Shown one piece after another: positions 32,082 to 42,600 of a stretch of DNA of 64,000 bases. A program made the translations under genes and the position numbers. The DNA lies in the NCBI GenBank assembly GCA_033725935.1, contig MU867065.1, positions 434,001-498,000 of the forward strand, in the 5' to 3' direction. The notes beneath the pieces were generated by a model, which was given only the letters and a program-made list of their open reading frames with translations, was not told the origin of the DNA and made no database searches. How positions within the stretch are numbered: the stretch's first letter is position 1; every line of letters starts with the position of its first letter. Origin of the DNA: Cladorrhinum sp. PSN259. Lineage: Eukaryota; Ascomycota; Sordariomycetes; Sordariales; Podosporaceae.

Positions 32082-32908
32082 CTGCAGCTGAACTAGCTAT
32101 CTGCAGAACCGATTATAGAAATTGGTCTCTGGCAATGTAGAAAGTTGAATCTGTTAAAGAAGTGAATTGAAGTCGACGCTTCCAGCCAGCCTTCCAGAGG
32201 GTGGGTGTAAAAGAGGGTGAGAATTATGACCAGTGGATTACTCCCACCTGGAGGGGAATTTGATAGCCAGTCGCAACTGCAGTCTCGAATTGGAAAGGGC
32301 AAAATTGTATAAAAGTCAAAGTCCAGCCCGAGGTCGGTTGACCATTTGGAGTGCAGTAATTGCTGTCATTGGAAGCGATGCAGCGGAATTCCCCTCTGCC
32401 GACATCAGGACTCTGGTGTCAGCCTGTCATATCATTGGTGTCACTTGAATGCCAAATGAGTTTGAGACGGACAATGGCAGCCTTTCCATATTCACGTTGG
32501 ACCTGTGGTCTGCCAGACGGGATGAGGGAGATGAGGGCAATCCGATGCAACTTGCGCTGATATTGTCAATTGACAATAGCATTAATTACAAAGAAGAACA
32601 ATATTCTAGAGTGCTCACTTGAGCTGCAGAGACTCCAGAATTTACCATTGCCAAAAAGTTCATAGACTTATTTCCGTTCGAGCTGGGATGAAGCCATTGT
32701 CAAGACTCAGGTATGTATGTACAACCTGGAAGAACCATGAGGTAGGCCCTCAAGGTAAAGAGCTGTTGACAGCTACCCAAATCGGGCTTAGTGCGGGGCG
32801 GCAGTTGCCGACCGAGATTTTTCGAAAAGGTGCCGCCAATTCAACGTCTCCCGATCGAAACGAGCGGAAAGGGAAGCCCGCACTGTCAATGCCATCCCCA
32901 TCGCCGCC
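32082..32908. other. Divergent promoter region, surface protein gene / uL22m
   Basis: About 830 bp with no gene. It serves the minus-strand surface gene on the left and the uL22m gene on the right. A short upstream ORF at its right end is listed separately. Confidence 0.5.
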
Positions 32909-32912
32909 ATGA
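32889..32912 (+). promoter_or_regulatory. Upstream ORF overlapping the uL22m start (ATGA)
   Basis: An eight-codon frame ATG...TGA (M-P-S-P-S-P-P) whose stop codon overlaps the uL22m start codon in the sequence ATGA at 32909-32912. It lies just 5' of the main ATG and could tune initiation if it is in the transcript. The transcription start is not known from the sequence. Confidence 0.4.
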
Positions 32913-34160
32913 GCCTCAGCATGCCGTCGCGGCGGCTGATCCGGGGGGGTAAGAAAACAAATAATCTTTTTACTTCCCGGGCGGTGCATCGTCTAATTGA
33001 CTGACCATTTTTTCACGCAAACTTAGCCTCCGCCCTCGTGCCGTCCTCCTCCTCGGCCACGACCCCAAACGCCCTCCTCCCCGCATTACAATGCCTCTCC
33101 CTCTCCTCACCCCAGCAGGCCAGATCCTTACACACAACCCCAGCCGCCCAGTGGTTCTGGAACAAGAAGAAGGGCGGCGACGCGGTTGAGAACACCACCC
33201 TCTCGGAGGGCATCACAGGCACAAAGGACGCCCGCAAGAAGCTGGTCGACCGCCTCTCGAACCGCATCGAGGGCCCCTCAATCTTCGAAGACGAAGTCGG
33301 CCCCCCAACCAAGGATGCTTCCCCCGACCTCTCGACCGAAGAAGGCAAAGCCAGAGCCCGCGCCGAGAAGAAGAAGAAAGCGGGCATCTTCACGGCCGCC
33401 GGCGCCTCCCTCGTCAAGGAGCACACGGCCCGCGCCACCGACCCGGACCCCGCAGCCCGCGTCCGCTGGGAGCGCAAGATGCTCATCCGCCAGGTCCACC
33501 GGGGGACCGACGCCTTCTCGGTCGAGCCCCGCAAGGCCCGCATCCTCCGCACCGAGCGCACCTTGACCTCGAAGTCCCCTTGGCTGGCGACCTCCACCAA
33601 GAAGCTCGTCAAGCTAGCGCACCAAATCACCGGCAAGCCCGTCTCGGAAGCTCTGGTCCAGATGCGCTTCTCAAAGAAGAAGATGGCGCAGGAGGTCAAG
33701 TACCAACTCGAGCAGGCCCGCGACCTGGCGGTCGTCGAGCGCGGCATGGGGCTCGGAGAAGCCAGGGGCGAGCTCCTGCCCGAAACCGCGGCGATAGAGT
33801 TCAAGACCAAGGACGGGAAGCACGTGAAAGTTACCGACCCCACGAGGATGTACGTCGCCGAGGCTTGGGTCAACCGTGGGCCCTGGAGAGGAGTCGACGC
33901 CGATTACAGGGCCAGAGGGAGAGTTTTCAGAAAGATGAAGCCGCAGACCAGTATGTTTCCTTTCTTTCGTTCTTTCGTTCTTTCGTTCTTTCTTTACTGA
34001 CATGATTAACCCAAAAAAAGGCATCACCGTCGTCCTCAAGGAGGAAAAGACGAGAATACGCGAGCACAAGGAGCGCGAGCACAGAAAGAACAAGCAAGGG
34101 CCCTGGGTCCATCTTCCCAACCGCCCCGTCACCACTCAGCGCCCTTATTACACTTGGTAA
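32909..34160 (+). CDS. MRPL22: Mitochondrial large-subunit ribosomal protein uL22m
   Basis: Three exons: 32909-32948, 33027-33950 and 34021-34160, giving 367 aa. Introns of 78 and 70 bp contain CTGAC. The N-terminus (MSLSMPSRRLIRG) is basic and Ser-rich, as expected for import. The L22 core spans about residues 180-350: ARILRTERTLTSKSPWLATS, KLAHQITGKPVSEALVQMRFS, KKKMAQEVKYQLEQA, then AEAWVNRGP and YRARGRVFRKMKPQTSITVVLKEEKTR. The second splice falls inside the conserved hairpin that reaches the exit tunnel, and the junction restores the family sequence. It ends RPYYTW, as fungal mitochondrial L22 proteins do. The internal region at residues 60-180 is lower in complexity and very GC-rich. 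Confidence 0.92.
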
Positions 34161-34955
34161 AATGCGGTACTCAAGGGATATATAGAGAGGGTTGTATATC
34201 ATGTATCATCAATAACTACAAGAAGAAGAAAAAACACACAGTAGTGGTTGGTGTTGGACGGTGCTACACGGGTGAGGCAACTTCTTGATGAAGAAGTGCG
34301 TTTTATCAAAAAGAGCCAGACCACCAGGCCTGTCACTGGTTTTATTTTCAGAGGTATATTGTTGCCGTAATGTAGAAAAACAACATGGCAATGGTAAAAA
34401 TATGTACAAATAGAAAGAAATAAAGAGAAGAGAAGAAGAGGATAGGCTGTGCCTGATTTTCAGGTGTGCCAGTGTGACTGTCATATACCATCTCCCCTCA
34501 GTCCTGGAAAATGACAAGATCTGTTTCCATGCGTGCTGTTTGTTTGCAACACAGCTACCTGATACAGCACTCTCTTCATGAAATATCCGAATTCTTCCAC
34601 CACATATTTCCACCACTAAAACATGGAAATATCACAACCTCCGAGCTTGCTTTGCGCATAATCATAATTCGGCCATCGAAAAAAAAAAAGGCAATATGTG
34701 ACCAATGAAAAAGAAAAAAAGAGAGCGAGCCTGAGGTGCTTTGTGCGTTTCGCCGCTCTGCCTGGAAAAAAACGCCCCCGATCCATTGGTATCTCCCACA
34801 CTTAATTGATAATGGATTTATTTTTGTTTTCCCATTTTCTCTCTCTGTACCTCAAAGTCCAGTCCCGCTGCGATGAGAAGTTTTTCCGTTATACATCCTA
34901 TTTGTTCCCTTGCGTTCCGTTCCTGCCATCCATTTTTCACTCAAGTCACACGTGC
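34161..34955. other. Convergent 3' regions of the uL22m and CFEM genes
   Basis: About 800 bp between two converging genes, with poly-A and poly-T tracts on both sides. No further gene is supported. Confidence 0.5.
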
Positions 34956-35979
34956 TTAAACCATTTGTCTAGGCTGTACTCGGGGTACCATCTCCTCGTA
35001 CCTAAAGGCCTTGAGATCTCCAGAAGACCCATTGTGCCCATCGTACACGGAACTACCATTGTCGTGGGTGTAAGGGCTCTGAGATGGGCTGGGAATGGGC
35101 GGTGAAATGTTGTACCGCTCGGTCATGGAAGGGGAGTCGTCGCTACCACCGCTGCGGCGGTTGCGCATGAAAATGAAGAGACCGACTCCAATGAAGGCGA
35201 GGACAACGGCGGTGATGCCAACTCCGAGGCCGACCTTGGCGCCTTGGCTCATACCACCGCCAGCGACTGGTGCTGCTGCTTCATCGTCATCGGATGCCTG
35301 AGAAGTAGATGCTGCTTCTGTTGCTGTTGACGTGCCCGTGGAGACTGGTGTAGCTGAACTGGAAGCCTCTGATGGAGTTGGGGTAGCAGTCTCGACCTAT
35401 GATTCTGGTCAGTGGGTTTAGTTACCGCAACAAGGCTACATAGTACTCACTGCCGGGGTTGCGGGAGTCTCAGTTGGAACTTCTGCAGGAGAAGGAGTTG
35501 GCGTAGGCGTGGGCGTAGGTGTGGGCGTAGGTGTGGGCGTAGGCGTAACCTCAGGGGCGGGCGTCGGAGCAGCTTGCTCAGCATTGAGAGTAGCAGCAAT
35601 AGGAACACCGGCAGCTTGGCACTTGGCTTCTGCAAAATGAAAGACATTGGGCGCGTAACCGGGTGGACAATCTCTAGCTGAACAATCCCTAATCGCGTTG
35701 CCCCAGTCGACATTTGCACAGAGGCAGGTCATAACATCAGCGCCGCAGGCATAAGTGCCCGCCTGGCTCATGGCGTTGTTATAGCATGTTTGCTGCAGAG
35801 TTGTCAGCCACCGTGTTTTCCGTGCAACAGGACGAGGTGGTGATCAGGTGTCACAATGGCATCCATAAGCACTCCTCCACGATATATTGACTTACTCCAC
35901 AAGCGTCTAAAGTGCTGATATCTTGAGCACCGGCAAAAGCTGCTACCGAAAGCAGTACGAGAGAACGAATCGTCACCAT
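34956..35979 (-). CDS. CFEM-domain single-pass membrane protein
   Basis: Three exons: 35979-35896, 35792-35451 and 35396-34956, giving 288 aa. Introns are 35793-35895 (103 bp) and 35397-35450 (54 bp), both in phase 0. A signal peptide (RSLVLLSVAAFAGAQ) leads into a CFEM domain of eight cysteines: DACGQTC, YACGADVMTCLC, RDCSARDC and AKC. The Asp in NVDW is at about the place where haem-binding CFEM proteins carry an iron ligand. A Thr-Pro dipeptide array follows, then a Ser/Thr stalk, one membrane span (VGLGVGITAVVLAFIGVGLFIF) and a polar cytosolic tail. CFEM proteins are fungus-specific surface proteins involved in haem uptake, adhesion or virulence. This one ends in a true membrane span with tail, not a GPI signal, so a receptor-like role is as likely as haem capture. 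Confidence 0.9.
35497..35548. repeat. Hexanucleotide array encoding (Thr-Pro)n
   Basis: Tandem GGCGTA/GGTGTG-type hexamers within the second exon of the CFEM gene, encoding alternating Thr and Pro on the minus strand. The units are nearly identical, so the array is likely to vary in length between strains. Confidence 0.8.
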
Positions 35980-38900
35980 CTTGTGTATGTTTGTGTAATC
36001 GGCGAGTCTTGGGTCCAAGACACGCGGGGTACTCGGGGTCGTTACAAGGTTATGGTTATAGACTTTCCGCGGTTTGGGGGGACCTTTCTGGAATGTAAAG
36101 TTTCGCGTTGGATGTCTTCGAAAGTCCGTCTATGTCTGTGGCCAATTCCTCCAATCGCACCAATCAAGCCCCAAATCTAGTTCAGCTGTCGACTCTTAAA
36201 GTCCTCAATATCGTATGGTTTTATTGAAGTTGAATTGGTTGAAAGGTCGTGTGTGGGTTGTTTAAGAAGGAGTAACAAGCAGAATTGGAAAACCTCGCGG
36301 AATGAGTGAGCGCTGGTGTGTGTGAGAGAAGAATCAGAGAGTATGTATGTGTGCGTTGATGAACGAGTGTGATGGGTTGCAGTCGAGAAAAATGCCGAAT
36401 CGAAAAAAAAAGAGACAGGCAACACCGGAGAGAAAGAGCACGTCGAGTGACCGAGGAGGCAGAACAAGAAGCCGTCGCCGTGTAGAGAATTAGGAAAGAG
36501 TGAGTGTAAGAGGGCCCAAGATTGGCCCGAGATGGGAGTTGCACCAGGTTTAAGGGAAGCACCTCAACACTGCCCAATCAATCCGGGGAAGGAATCCAGA
36601 AGCGAGGGCATGATGGATCCCCCGGTACGTATCTTTTTTTTTTCCTCCTTCCCCTGTTGAGTGCTTTCCGGCCTCTCAAGGATCTGGGATGAGGAAGAGA
36701 GAGTGACCGCATGTTTGGGACGTTCGGCTAACCCCTGCCAAGAATCAGCCACCAGTCCAAGGCTCCAGTCTTTTTGAGCTTCAAAGCCTTCTCCCTCTCA
36801 TCTTTCTTTTCGTGTGTGTACCGACAGTCTGTATCTCTGTCTGAAGCAGACGGATGCTGCATCTCATGCACAAGAGATACAATAGTGCATCAGCTGCCAT
36901 CTGAATCTTGCATGCGCAGTGCATGACCCCCTGTGTGCCGATATAATCTTCCATAAATACAGAAGCGCCAGCGGCTGCTGCATAGTGGAAACCTGGAAAT
37001 TCTCACACTTCGCTGACTCCGGGCCTGACGGACGGGCCATCCCGCCGTGAATTTGTTGGCTTCCGAGGGACGACCAAGCCAACAGTTTCTCAACGGCGTG
37101 GAAGGATTTGGGGGAGAAAGGATCCGCATGACGACGACGACGACGAATGTGGTTTTCATCGGAACACTGCCTCTTCCAGTTCCCAATGATTGACCAAGTT
37201 TGGCTCTGCCGGTTGTCACCCCGATGATCCGCGCAGGGTCCGTCACACGAGCTTCCACGAATCGAATTCGAAGCCCCAATTTCAACGCTCGACAGGGGTT
37301 GGTTGCTCCGCAGCAGGGAGGGGTCCCCTTGTTTACGACGTGAGATTTCATTCTGCGGGCCTGTGCCTCTCGTCAACATTGAACACTGAACAGCCAAAAA
37401 TGCCATCTCCCGAGAAATATGGCACAACAAGAAGAAGCTTATTCTGTCCCTTTTTCCTCCCTCGCCACAAGCGCCGTAGGGAGACGTCTCTAAAAACACA
37501 CATTGGGGATATCTCTTTACGGCTTTTGCTTGAACTGAGACTGAGACAAATCTAAACGGCCAACGACGCTACGACCACCAGCACTAAAATAACAAACAAC
37601 AACGCAATCACTTCAAGGCCCCACAGCTATTAGCTGTTTCAGAATTTACAGATCGGACGGGGAATCCCTCTCTTTCGAGAATTGGGGGAAAAAAGTTGCA
37701 ATAGTACGCTCCACCAGCTTTTCGGGTTTCCTGTTGACAGAAACGGGTTTACGGGAGAGACGGGACGTTCGGGGACGAGCGGGATAGACAGACAGACTTC
37801 TGACAATTCTTTGTCAGCTCAGGCTCCTCATCACCCCAGTTTCTTTAGCTCCGTTCAACACACGCAACGTGCGTTGGTGGACCCCCCCCTGAGGATGAGA
37901 AAGTCATCATGCGAAACAGAAATGCTTGATTCCAGACAAAGAAAAGAAAGCAGACGGGTGTGAGAGAATTCCCGAATTTGTTGCAGACAAGAGACATTCA
38001 GATGCGAAGGTTGGCACCTTTTTCTCCCTACCGACTCGCTCGAATTGTGCCCAAATCTTGCAGAAGCGAATGTCGATCTCATTACTTTTATTCCTCTTTA
38101 TGCCGGGGTTGTGTGAGGTAGTTTCAGGATTTCATACGAAGATATAAAAAAACCAGGTTACTGGGAAATTAATCGCGGTAAGCGCCGATATGCATTCCCT
38201 TTCGTCACAAAACTGCACCACCAGCTGCTGCAGCAGCACTTCTACCGACGTTTTAGAGATCGACAGAACAACCTGGATGCCCCCAACCTAACCGTAGATG
38301 TCGTCATGCCGAAAGGCGGTAGTGTGTGTGCTTGTTTGTCACAGATTTATTGCGCCGCAAAGTTGAAGACTCGCTGAGTAACTGGAAACAGAGGAAGGAA
38401 ATTGCGGTTTTATGCAGTGAATGTATGCATGTTGTGCTGGTGGTGTTTGTGTGGGACCCCACTTTTCTTTCCCGCAGTCCTGGAGACTCAGAGAGAGCCC
38501 CTGAGATCTCACGCTAGACTCGAGAGGATGGATCATGAGATCTTGCAAGATGCGGGTTACCACCTTTTTTAATTTATATATGTTTAATGACGGAGTACAG
38601 TGACATTGTGCCGTCGATATATCGATTTTGAGCGTTACATTGATCAGATTTAGTGCGATAGAATGAGAGAAGAGGAGTTTTGAACCAGATCTTTTGGTTG
38701 TGGGTTCCACGATTCCAAGTTGTCGTTGGTACTGGACCCCCCTGAAGTACAGCATCGCGGAGTCTCTTATTCCTCACGCCTTTCATATCAACCCGGGAAT
38801 TTCCCTTCAGAGCCTGGATTCAGATTTATAAATCTGGGGTATCAGGTCTGCGGGGGACACGGACAAACATTCGAGACCGCATGTCGTACACTGCATTTTG

Positions 38901-40089
38901 TGGAATGGGCAGGTGGGGTGATCCCCGTTTATACACCACACATGCTGTTTGGCCTGGTCGGGCCCGGTCTTTTCGTTGTGCAACATCATCACCCTCTTCG
39001 TCCGAACTTCGGGTGACTGGACTCACTGTGTACCCATCAGCCGTTCCGAGTCGGTGTGGAAGGATCACTGCATTCCATCCTCTTGACAGCTGCCTTGTGA
39101 GGCAGTTGGATGGCTACAAGTGAGACATGCTGACTTTTCGAGATCAAGAAAGCATGCAAGCATGGAGGCCAAGGTCTCATACTTTGGGGCAAAGGGCGAA
39201 GAAGAAGAAAAAAAAATTCAGAGTCAAAATGCAACAACGGAAGCATTCCTACATGTCCTGAAAAGTTTTAGAGGTGCCGAAATAGAACTTGAAGTTGGCT
39301 GTCTTGCAACAGCCCGCCTCCCGAGGTCCCGAGTCGTCTTCTTCCCCTGCCGCTGGCCCGACCTTCAGTCGCTCGTATTGTGCCAGTAACAGTTGTACAT
39401 AATTTGCCCGATAGTAACTGGCCGTTAATATCTCAGACACCATACTGGTACGGTTATGTCTTAGTCGCTGCCGTATCTCGGGGCTTTTCTTGTGCTTGGG
39501 TGACCTAGCTGAGAGACTTTGTTAGTTGTGATATTGCACCACCATACCTTTGCGCACCTTGGACCGTATAATATGTTCCGGAAAATTTCTAGTCTTGTTG
39601 AATCAACGCTGGGCGCCGGAGATCGGTCCAAGAGACGTAATCACCATCCTAATTGCCATCAGTATTCCCAACTCCATGGCCGATGGTTTGTTGGCGGCTG
39701 CTATAACCCTAACCCCGTCAGCTAATGAGCAAGAAATCGATGCCTGGGTCCGATGAAGGATGGGATTTCTTCTTGTTGGAGATCAGTAATAATTCAACTG
39801 CTTTCTGAGAAGACATTCGATAAACATTGAAAAGTGTTTGATCTTGGCACCTCATGGTTGCTATTGCCGACGTCAGTTGCTGGGATGAAGCTTTTGGGAA
39901 AGAGAAAAGTGATTACATAATTTATCTCTGACGCATCACACAACCCAATCGACGTCACGTGCAGCTTAGCTTCCGGCAGAGCAAGCATCAGGTCATTGAA
40001 GCTCCAATTTGGAACATCGCCAAACCGCGCAACCGAACGAACCTCTCCACTCCACGCCCTTACGAGCTTCGAAATACACAATAAACAAA
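35980..40089. other. 4.1 kb region without a supported gene
   Basis: The longest gene-poor stretch of the window. It holds the CFEM promoter on the left and the COX9 promoter on the right. A GAC-repeat (about 37129-37147) and several 60-210 codon frames on both strands occur, but none has motifs, codon pattern or splice extension that persuades me. No tRNA, 5S rRNA or snRNA was recognised. A long non-coding transcript or a large 5' leader is possible. Confidence 0.5.
39945..39961 (+). promoter_or_regulatory. CCAAT box and CACGTG site of COX9
   Basis: CCAAT (39945-39949) is followed by CACGTG (39956-39961), about 130 bp before the COX9 start. CCAAT is the binding core of the HAP complex that controls respiratory genes, and CACGTG that of Cbf1/bHLH factors. 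Assignment is by motif and position only. Confidence 0.5.
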
Positions 40090-40569
40090 ATGGCCGCCGT
40101 CACTCCATTCAAGCCTGTTACCGGCGTATGTGCTCCTGCGACATGAAGCGGCAATTGGCGGTTGCCGAAAGCAGCCGAGGGAAAGAGAGGAAAGCAATTG
40201 ATGGGAAGCTAACATCGGGAAACGCAGATGCTCCGCCGGGGACTCATCCTCGACCTTAGCATTGCCCTCGGTGAGTTTCCCTTTTGATTATTCTTTGGAG
40301 CGAAGCTGGATATATGGGGCAGCTACAATTACAGCCCTCCAAATTGTATTCGAGACACATGCTAACCCGCCCGTCCGCTAGGTCTTGGCTTCGTCTTTGG
40401 CAACGCCTTCTGGTACGAAACCACAACGACGGGTTCTCTCCCGATCCTTCGATTCTCCGAATTCTAACACTCTTGCTCTAGGTACGGCTACCACATGCCC
40501 CGCACCAACGCTCGCGACAACTACTACAAGAAGCTCGAGGAGCAGCGCGCCGCTAAGCAGGGCAACTAA
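40090..40569 (+). CDS. COX9: Cytochrome c oxidase subunit 9 (subunit VIIa family)
   Basis: Four small exons: 40090-40125, 40228-40270, 40382-40412 and 40482-40569, giving 65 aa. The introns are 102, 111 and 69 bp, so intron sequence outweighs coding sequence. The protein reads MAAVTPFKPVTG-MLRRGLILDL, then one membrane span (SIALGLGFVFGNAFWYGY) and a short charged tail (NYYKKLEEQRAA). This is the plan of yeast Cox9, a nuclear-encoded single-span subunit of complex IV in the inner mitochondrial membrane. The splice sites follow the protein exactly, including the split Trp codon TG|G between exons 3 and 4. A start at the internal Met of exon 2 would remove the conserved PVTG segment, so the upstream ATG is preferred. 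Confidence 0.9.
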
Positions 40570-40973
40570 GTCCTTATTGCATGGGGAGATGAGAGCGGGG
40601 AAAGGAACGTATATATGACATAGAAGAGGGCGCAAGGGGGGGAGAACCAAAAGATACAGGACGCTTGGAATCGCTTGCATGTATATCATATGGATAGACA
40701 GGACAGGCAGGCAATCAAGGTTCGGTGGGCAATAGCATGTCCCTTTTTTTCCTGTTTGCTTGAGGAAGAGCAGAGGAGTGCAAAGCATTGGAAAGCAGGA
40801 GACCTCCTCCTTGATGAAGTTCTGATTGAAGTGCCATTTACGGTTGCACAACCCTGGTCTCTCTATGTGCCCCTACTTCCAGGCCAAATATGGAATCCGG
40901 GTACCCCTCACCTCACCTCACCCCGCCATATCATCTTCTATACCTCATGACAGAAAAGATAAAAAATGCATAA
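40570..40973. other. Convergent 3' regions of COX9 and SOM1
   Basis: About 400 bp between converging genes. No further coding signal was seen. Confidence 0.5.
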
Positions 40974-41494
40974 CTATAGATCCCGTTCCCTAAGTTCTTG
41001 CTTGTGTCTCTGCTCCTCCAGTATATGACTTATCACTCCTTCCGGGTTGGGGTTACCGCCCGCAGAAGTCACAGCTCTTGCAGGCTCGCCCTCCCACGAC
41101 GTAGTCTCAACCATGAAACTGCCATTTTTATCTTGACATCTATATGCGGGCCACAATCCAATGGTGCAAAATCACACCAACATCACATTAGCCACACAGA
41201 ACAGAACCAAATTTTTTCCCCTTCTCTCTCAAATGACGACTCATTTTCCAAAAAGGGGGTTTTATAAAAAACTCACGACCGAAATAATCTCTCAATAGGG
41301 TAACACCTAACCGGGCTGTTGCGCTTCTCCGGTTTCGAGATCACGCACTCGTACTGCACGAGGCTCTTGAGCGCGCAGTCGCGCACTAGGTCGATCCGGT
41401 CGCCGGTGGTTGTCTTGCGCACTTTGTGGTCCGGTCCTACTTGCACGTGGACGGGGAGTTTTGAGGGGTGGAATGACTGACAGGGCGGCGACAT
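40974..41494 (-). CDS. SOM1: Mitochondrial export protein Som1 homolog
   Basis: Two exons, 41494-41277 and 41139-40974, with an intron at 41140-41276 (137 bp, donor GTGAGT, acceptor ATATAG), giving 127 aa. The core DCALKSLVQYEC, CYPIERLFRSCQDK and FMVETTSWEG carries the spaced cysteines and the LFR-C-ETT-WE signature of the Som1 family. In yeast, Som1 assists the inner-membrane peptidase (Imp1/Imp2), which matures proteins sorted to the intermembrane space. The splice restores the Cys of RSCQ by joining TC|A. Its start codon lies 68 bp from that of the divergent XRCC2-like gene, so the two share a promoter. Confidence 0.85.
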
Positions 41495-41562
41495 TTGCGA
41501 TTTTTGGATTGGAGTTTGGTTTGGTTGAGTGAGCGAGGTGTAGGTAGGTAGGAGTAAGAAAG

Positions 41563-42600
41563 ATGCGACAGTTGACCGCGGCGGGGATCGGTGGGCGAGT
41601 GCTTGGGGAGATTGAGGAAGTGGGGTTGGATGAGGTATGTTTTATTTTTTATTTTTATAAACTTTTCAGGATATTTGTTTCTTTTTTTGAGAGAGAGAGA
41701 GAGATTGAAGTTTTGAGGTAGTTTTGATTTGAGAGATGAAAGATGATGCATTTTTTCGAGGGTTGTTTTTGTTGTTGTTGAAAGCTCAATATATTGGTAT
41801 ATTCTGACGCAAAACCACACACACAAAAACAGATACTCGCTTCTTTACGAACTGCTTGTTCTGCTGCTGCCACGATCACCACCACAACTACAACTACCAC
41901 CAGCAATGAACTTGTAGTAACTACGACACATACACTCCATCGACCTCCTCGTACGGTATTTCCGATTCTTGGGCTGGATGAGCTCATGCAAAGGCATTTT
42001 AGAGATACTACCCGCAGCGGCGGGACGGCACCGCCACTCGCTATTTCTGGACGGTATCACGAACTGCTTTACCTTCTCGTTGCGACGCTGATATCGCCGC
42101 CGTGGGAGAAGACGGTGTCGATTGTGGATTTTGATGTGGCATTTGATCCTCTTAGGTTATTGTTTACTGCGCCTGCTCAGGAAATAGGGGCTGCTGCTGC
42201 GGGGGGGAAAGTCAGGCGTGAGGACTTGGAGCATGTCTATGTCTGGAGACCTGAGCGTGGGTACGAAGGAGATGTCTACGGGGAGGTTGAGAAGTTTATG
42301 CTGTACGGGAATCATGCAAGTCGTGAGAGGGAGTGGTGGGGGACTGTGGTGATTGGGAGTAGGAGCACGACAACAACAACAAGTGCTGGGAAGACAAGAA
42401 GTGGGGGGTATCCTGCTCATGTGGCGGTCACTGCTGGGAGGAATGGGTGGATGAGAGTCAGTCGGGTCGAGGTTGAGGGGTTTGAGGGGAAGGGCGTTGA
42501 GCAAGCCTTGAGGGAGAGGGACAGCAGGCAGGCTGCTGTGGAAGGGGCTGGATGGGTGGGTAGTTCTGCTTGGGGAGAATTCGTGTTTGGGAACAAGTAG
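41563..42600 (+). CDS. XRCC2-like RecA-fold protein with degenerate Walker A
   Basis: Two exons, 41563-41634 (MRQLTAAGIGGRVLGEIEEVGLDE) and 41833-42600, with an intron at 41635-41832 (198 bp, donor GTATGT, acceptor AAACAG) that holds a GA repeat, giving 279 aa. The segment GLDELMQRHF ... LAISGRYHELLYLLVA lies where RAD51 paralogs have GxxGxGKT-LLY, but the P-loop glycines and GKT are replaced (ISGRYHE). Next come VSIVDFDVAFDPLRLL, similar to the Walker B region of XRCC2, and DLEHVYVWRP. The C-terminal part (EWWGTVVIGS, AWGEFVFG) fits fungal proteins of this sort that I remember. If the assignment is right, it works in homologous recombination without a normal nucleotide-binding loop. A Thr-rich run near residue 40 is unconserved. 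It shares a 68 bp promoter with SOM1. Confidence 0.6.

Noticed and set aside
33951..34020. In-frame read-through of the second uL22m intron as coding
   Set aside because: It has a clear GTATGT donor, CTGAC and AG acceptor; splicing restores the conserved hairpin, while read-through meets a stop.
36864..37499. 211-codon minus-strand frame in the 36-40 kb gap
   Set aside because: The translation is of mixed composition without motifs, and an overlapping frame of similar length exists, as in non-coding GC-rich sequence.
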